From an uncultured Comamonadaceae bacterium (GTDB taxonomy: Bacteria > Pseudomonadota > Gammaproteobacteria > Burkholderiales > Burkholderiaceae), in NCBI GenBank assembly GCA_946482115.1, contig CAMLQP010000154.1:1-7091 (forward strand): 7,091 nt of DNA, given 5' to 3'. The notes under the pieces were generated by a model. That model was not told the DNA's origin. It was given only the letters and a program-made list of their open reading frames with translations, and did not search any database. Of this stretch, positions 4,757 through 7,091 are shown one piece after another. The position numbers and the translations under genes were made by a program. Numbering within the stretch: position 1 is the stretch's first letter; every line of letters starts with the position of its first letter.

Positions 4757-5605
4757 ATGACCCCGCTTGGCGCCGGCCTGGGCCTCAAACCGGAGCACTT
4801 CGACGCCGCGTGCAAGGCACGGGCGCCGGGGCTGTGGTTCGAGGTCCACCCCGAAAACCACCTGGTGGCCGGTGGCCCGCGCCTGGCCTGGCTGGAAGCC
4901 GTTCGCGAGCGGCACCCGCTGTCGCTGCACGGCGTGTCGCTCTCGCTGGCCGGCCACGAGCCACCCGATGGCGCGCACCTGCAGCGGCTGGTCGCACTGG
5001 TGCAGCGCCTGCAGCCCGCGCTGGTGTCCGAACACCTGGCCTGGAGCCGGCTGGGCCCGCACTACGCGCCCGACCTGCTGCCCATCGTGCGCACCCACGA
5101 AGCCCTGCAGCGCATCGCCTCCCACATCGGCCAGGTGCAAGACCGCCTGCAACGCCGCATCGCCATCGAAAACCCGTCGCACTACCTCACGCTGCCCGGG
5201 CACGACTGGGACGAGGTGGACTTCTTGCACGAGCTGGTGCGCCGCACCGGCTGCGGCCTGCTGCTGGATGTGAACAACGTCTTTGTGTCGGCCCACAACC
5301 TGGGCACCCACGCCCACCACTGGCTGGACCGCGTGAACGCCGACGCCGTGATGGAAATCCACCTGGCCGGCCACCACGCCGACCCGGCGCTGGAGAACGG
5401 CCTGCACACGGGCCTGTTGATCGACGGCCACGACGCCCCCGTGGACGAAGCCGTGTGGCAACTCTACGAACACCTGGTGGCCCGCACCGGCCCGCGCCCC
5501 ACGCTGATAGAGCGCGACGGCAACCTGCCCACCTTTGACACCCTGATGGCCGAGCGCGCCCGCGCCCAAGGCACGCTGAGCCTGCCAGCGGAGGCCACGG
5601 CATGA
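4757..5605 (+). CDS. bufB: Bufferin-modifying multinuclear non-heme iron oxidase (DUF692, MNIO)
   Basis: A 282-residue cytoplasmic enzyme of the DUF692/MNIO family, TIM-barrel iron oxidases that modify cysteines in RiPP precursors (MbnB, TglH, ChrH and BufB are relatives). Family motifs run in order: GAGLGLKPEHFD (5-16), FEVHPEN (28-34), LHGVSLSLAG with His58, SEHLAW with His93, AIENPSHY with Glu138, LLLDVNNVFVSAHN with Asp171 and His180, MEIHLAGHH with Glu200/His202, LIDGHD with Asp223/His225, and LIERDGN with Glu252. His58, His93, Glu138, Asp171 and later histidines and acids correspond to probable iron ligands; exact assignment needs a structure-based alignment. Expected to convert core cysteines of the neighbouring BufA1 to thiooxazole. 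The ATG at 4757 follows the bufA stop by 5 bp; no strong Shine-Dalgarno is seen, so coupling is likely. Its stop overlaps bufC (ATGA). Length is typical and no key motif is missing. Confidence 0.95.
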   Translation: MTPLGAGLGLKPEHFDAACKARAPGLWFEVHPENHLVAGGPRLAWLEAVRERHPLSLHGVSLSLAGHEPPDGAHLQRLVALVQRLQPALVSEHLAWSRLGPHYAPDLLPIVRTHEALQRIASHIGQVQDRLQRRIAIENPSHYLTLPGHDWDEVDFLHELVRRTGCGLLLDVNNVFVSAHNLGTHAHHWLDRVNADAVMEIHLAGHHADPALENGLHTGLLIDGHDAPVDEAVWQLYEHLVARTGPRPTLIERDGNLPTFDTLMAERARAQGTLSLPAEATA

Positions 5606-6348
5606 ACCTGGCCACCTTCCAGCACGCCTTCTGGCAAGACCTGTGGAGCGCCACGCCCAGCGCCGAACACGCCTGGGCCACACAACCCGGCTTTGCGGTG
5701 TACCGCAACACGGTGCTGAAGGGCTGCGTGGACAACCTGCTGGCGCTCTACCCCGCCGTGCGCCACCTGACGGGTGACGACTGGCTACAGGCCGTGGCGC
5801 TGGACTACGCCCGCGCCCACCCGCCCGCCGACGGCCGCCTGCACGCCTACGGCGAACACTTCCCCGCTGCCATTGCCCACGCGCTGCGCCCCGGCGAGCT
5901 GCCCTGGCTGCACGAGGTGGCCCAGCTGGACCAGCTGTGGATGGCCAGCCACCTGGCCGCCGATGCGCCCTGCCTCACCCCACAAGACCTGGCCACCCTC
6001 GCGCCCGACACGCTGGCCACTACCCGGCTGCACCTGCACCCCACGGCGCACTGGCACCACAGCGCTGCATGGCCCGTGTTCCACCTGTGGCAGGCCGCAC
6101 GCGAGGCCCACGCCGACCCCAACCCGCCCCACTGGCTGGCCGAAGGCGCGCTGTTCACCCGCCCCCACGGCGCCGTGCAGGCCACGCTGCTAACCGCCAC
6201 CGCCCACACCCTGCTGACGGCCTGCGCGGCGGGCCTCACCCTGCTCGAAGCCCTGGCCACCACACAGGCCAACCACCCCGAAGCCGACCTGGGCCACACG
6301 CTGGCCGCACTCGTCACACAAGGCGCCTTCACGGCGATAGAACCATGA
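5602..6348 (+). CDS. bufC: BufC-type partner protein (DUF2063), probable RiPP recognition subunit
   Basis: A 248-residue protein with the DUF2063 N-terminal domain (about 4-95). Its signature here is [33 protein letters not shown] (in part; 28-60), followed by a C-terminal region. Such proteins form a complex with the DUF692 oxidase and are thought to present the precursor peptide to it; older annotations call them putative DNA-binding. The middle stretch 142-161 is rich in histidine (residues 144, 146, 150, 152, 153 and 161), more than I remember for the family. ATG at 5602 overlaps the bufB stop (ATGA), and GGAGG (5590-5594) lies 7 nt before it, so the start is secure. The stop again overlaps the next gene by ATGA. 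Role is inferred from characterised bufferin and HvfC-type systems. Confidence 0.92.
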   Translation: MNLATFQHAFWQDLWSATPSAEHAWATQPGFAVYRNTVLKGCVDNLLALYPAVRHLTGDDWLQAVALDYARAHPPADGRLHAYGEHFPAAIAHALRPGELPWLHEVAQLDQLWMASHLAADAPCLTPQDLATLAPDTLATTRLHLHPTAHWHHSAAWPVFHLWQAAREAHADPNPPHWLAEGALFTRPHGAVQATLLTATAHTLLTACAAGLTLLEALATTQANHPEADLGHTLAALVTQGAFTAIEP

Positions 6349-6830
6349 ACCCCACGCTGTCAAACACCCCAAGCCTCACGCAACGTGTCACCGACACACT
6401 GGAACGCTGGATCAGCCACGACCTCATCGCCCTGGCCGCGCGTTTCGGCATAGGCGCCATCTTCTTCATATCGGGCCGCACCAAGGTGGAAGGCTGGCTG
6501 ACGCTGACCGACACCACCTTCCTGCTGTTCAGCGAGGACTACGCGCTGCCGCTGATACCGCCCGAATGGGCGGCGTATCTGGCCACCTGGGCCGAACACC
6601 TGTTCCCCGTGCTGCTGGTGCTGGGCCTGGCCACCAGGCTCTCGGCCGCCGCGCTGCTGGGCATGACGGCGGTGATCCAGTTGCTGGTGTACCCCTCGGC
6701 GTGGCCCACGCACCTGACGTGGGCGGTGCCGTTGTTGTATTTGTTGGGGCGGGGAGCGGGGAGAGTGTCGGTGGACTATTGGTTGGGGCGTCGCTCGCTC
6801 TATCCGGCCTCGGCTTCGCCTGCCCGGTGA
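6345..6830 (+). CDS. DoxX family membrane protein of the bufferin operon
   Basis: A 161-residue inner-membrane protein with four predicted helices (about 27-44, 75-95, 98-117, 121-137). The DoxX signature [20 protein letters not shown] (32-51) opens helix 1, and [19 protein letters not shown] (80-98) is the conserved second part with Glu84. DoxX proteins commonly end DUF2282-DUF692-DUF2063 operons; a redox or quinol-linked role is assumed but not established. The ATG overlaps the bufC stop (ATGA), making it the last gene of a fully coupled operon. Oddity: from about 6730 the codons change abruptly from CTG/GGC-type to TTG, GGG, GGA and AGA while the protein still looks like the family (VDYWLGRR). 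The final residues after RR ([11 protein letters not shown]) appear to be a non-conserved tail. Confidence 0.9.
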   Translation: MNPTLSNTPSLTQRVTDTLERWISHDLIALAARFGIGAIFFISGRTKVEGWLTLTDTTFLLFSEDYALPLIPPEWAAYLATWAEHLFPVLLVLGLATRLSAAALLGMTAVIQLLVYPSAWPTHLTWAVPLLYLLGRGAGRVSVDYWLGRRSLYPASASPAR

Positions 6831-6840
6831 CAACGTCTAA

Positions 6841-6885
6841 CCAGACCCGGCTTACGAGGACTAGCCCCTCTATGGAAGGGTCCGG
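6841..6885. other. Imperfect two-tier hairpin between convergent genes
   Basis: CCAGACCC (6841-6848) pairs with GGGTCCGG (6878-6885) with one mismatch. Inside, after symmetric 7-nt internal loops, GAGG (6856-6859) pairs with CCTC (6867-6870). It sits between doxX and the converging GFA gene, where a bidirectional terminator would be expected, but no T-run follows on either strand, so termination is doubtful. Nothing else is recognisable in 6831-6887. Confidence 0.35.
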
Positions 6886-6887
6886 CC

Positions 6888-7091
6888 TCACGTCTTTGTT
6901 GGCGGCGCCACACCGGGCGCGCCTTGAAACTGCTCTAGCGTCTGATCAACGCAAGCCCAACTCGGCGCGCTTGCCACCCAGATGTTTGTAGTTGGCTTGA
7001 CCGCCGACGGATCGTCCAGAGTGCCGACCCGCACAACCGTAAGTCCCGGACGACCGCTTGAATCAGAAAACAGCTGTGTGCCGCAGTTGGA
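6888..7091 (-). CDS. GFA family protein, C-terminal part (cut by window edge)
   Basis: The last 67 codons of a gene that enters from beyond base 7091. The fragment begins SNCGTQLFSDSSGRPGLTVV and continues with VRVGTLDDPS, NIWVASAPSW and a final FQGAP, which is the C-terminal pattern of the GFA (glutathione-dependent formaldehyde-activating enzyme/CENP-V-like) fold. This small zinc-binding family is usually about 120-150 residues long. The lone cysteine would be the second of a CxxC zinc ligand pair. True glutathione-formaldehyde activity is unproven for most members, so function stays general. GC is about 60% by hand count over the last 131 bases, below the neighbouring genes, and codon use is less biased, hinting at different ancestry. 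It converges on doxX, 57 bp away. Confidence 0.85.
   Translation of the reverse strand, partial: SNCGTQLFSDSSGRPGLTVVRVGTLDDPSAVKPTTNIWVASAPSWACVDQTLEQFQGAPGVAPPTKT

Noticed and set aside
6834..6905. GTCTAAC (integron attC core-like) after doxX with a hairpin, suggesting a gene cassette
   Set aside because: The partner core would have to be near the GFA stop, where only a poorly matching CGCCAAC/GTTGGCG is present, and the inner boxes have the wrong spacing. A 7-base degenerate core match is expected by chance.
6950..6999. CAAGCCCAAC / GTTGGCTTG imperfect inverted repeat
   Set aside because: It lies inside the GFA coding region, has a bulge and a long unpaired loop, and needs no explanation beyond chance.

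Overview
The window is GC-rich (roughly 70% by eye), densely packed, and has strong C/G third-position bias. Gene content (an ahcY preceded by an SAH riboswitch, a bufferin cluster with an ECF sigma factor, a GFA-family gene) fits a betaproteobacterium of the Burkholderiales, probably Comamonadaceae-like. No organism-specific marker such as rRNA is present, so this is an inference.

Left part (1-822): the 5' end of ahcY (S-adenosylhomocysteine hydrolase) leaves the window on the minus strand. Its leader carries a clear SAH riboswitch followed by two overlapping candidate terminator hairpins. Upstream of it is a small four-helix membrane protein with a heme-copper-oxidase-like HAHLNLLGW motif. 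Its last codons contain the likely ahcY promoter. A short divergent region with two abutting perfect palindromes separates it from the next, plus-strand unit.

Middle left (823-2825): a two-gene plus-strand unit, a HAD-IIB phosphatase and an MFS transporter, joined by an ATGA overlap.

Centre and right (2775-6830): this is the notable system. A minus-strand operon encodes an ECF sigma factor, a six-helix NrsF/DUF1109 anti-sigma factor with cysteines at positions 131 and 181, and an eight-cysteine small protein of unknown function; all are joined by 4-bp overlaps. Divergent to it is a plus-strand bufferin operon: a secreted four-cysteine DUF2282 precursor (BufA1 type), the DUF692 multinuclear iron oxidase (BufB), the DUF2063 partner (BufC) and a DoxX membrane protein. 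The 143-bp region between the two operons holds two mirror-image copies of one bipartite promoter, ATTTTTC-N6-GCTGTAACC-N16-CGAA, one facing each operon. This suggests that the sigma factor drives both the copper/metal-sequestering peptide operon and its own operon, with the anti-sigma factor sensing metal or thiol stress in the membrane.

Right edge (6831-7091): a short intergenic stretch with an imperfect hairpin, then the 3' end of a minus-strand GFA-family gene whose GC content and codon use are noticeably less extreme than the rest.
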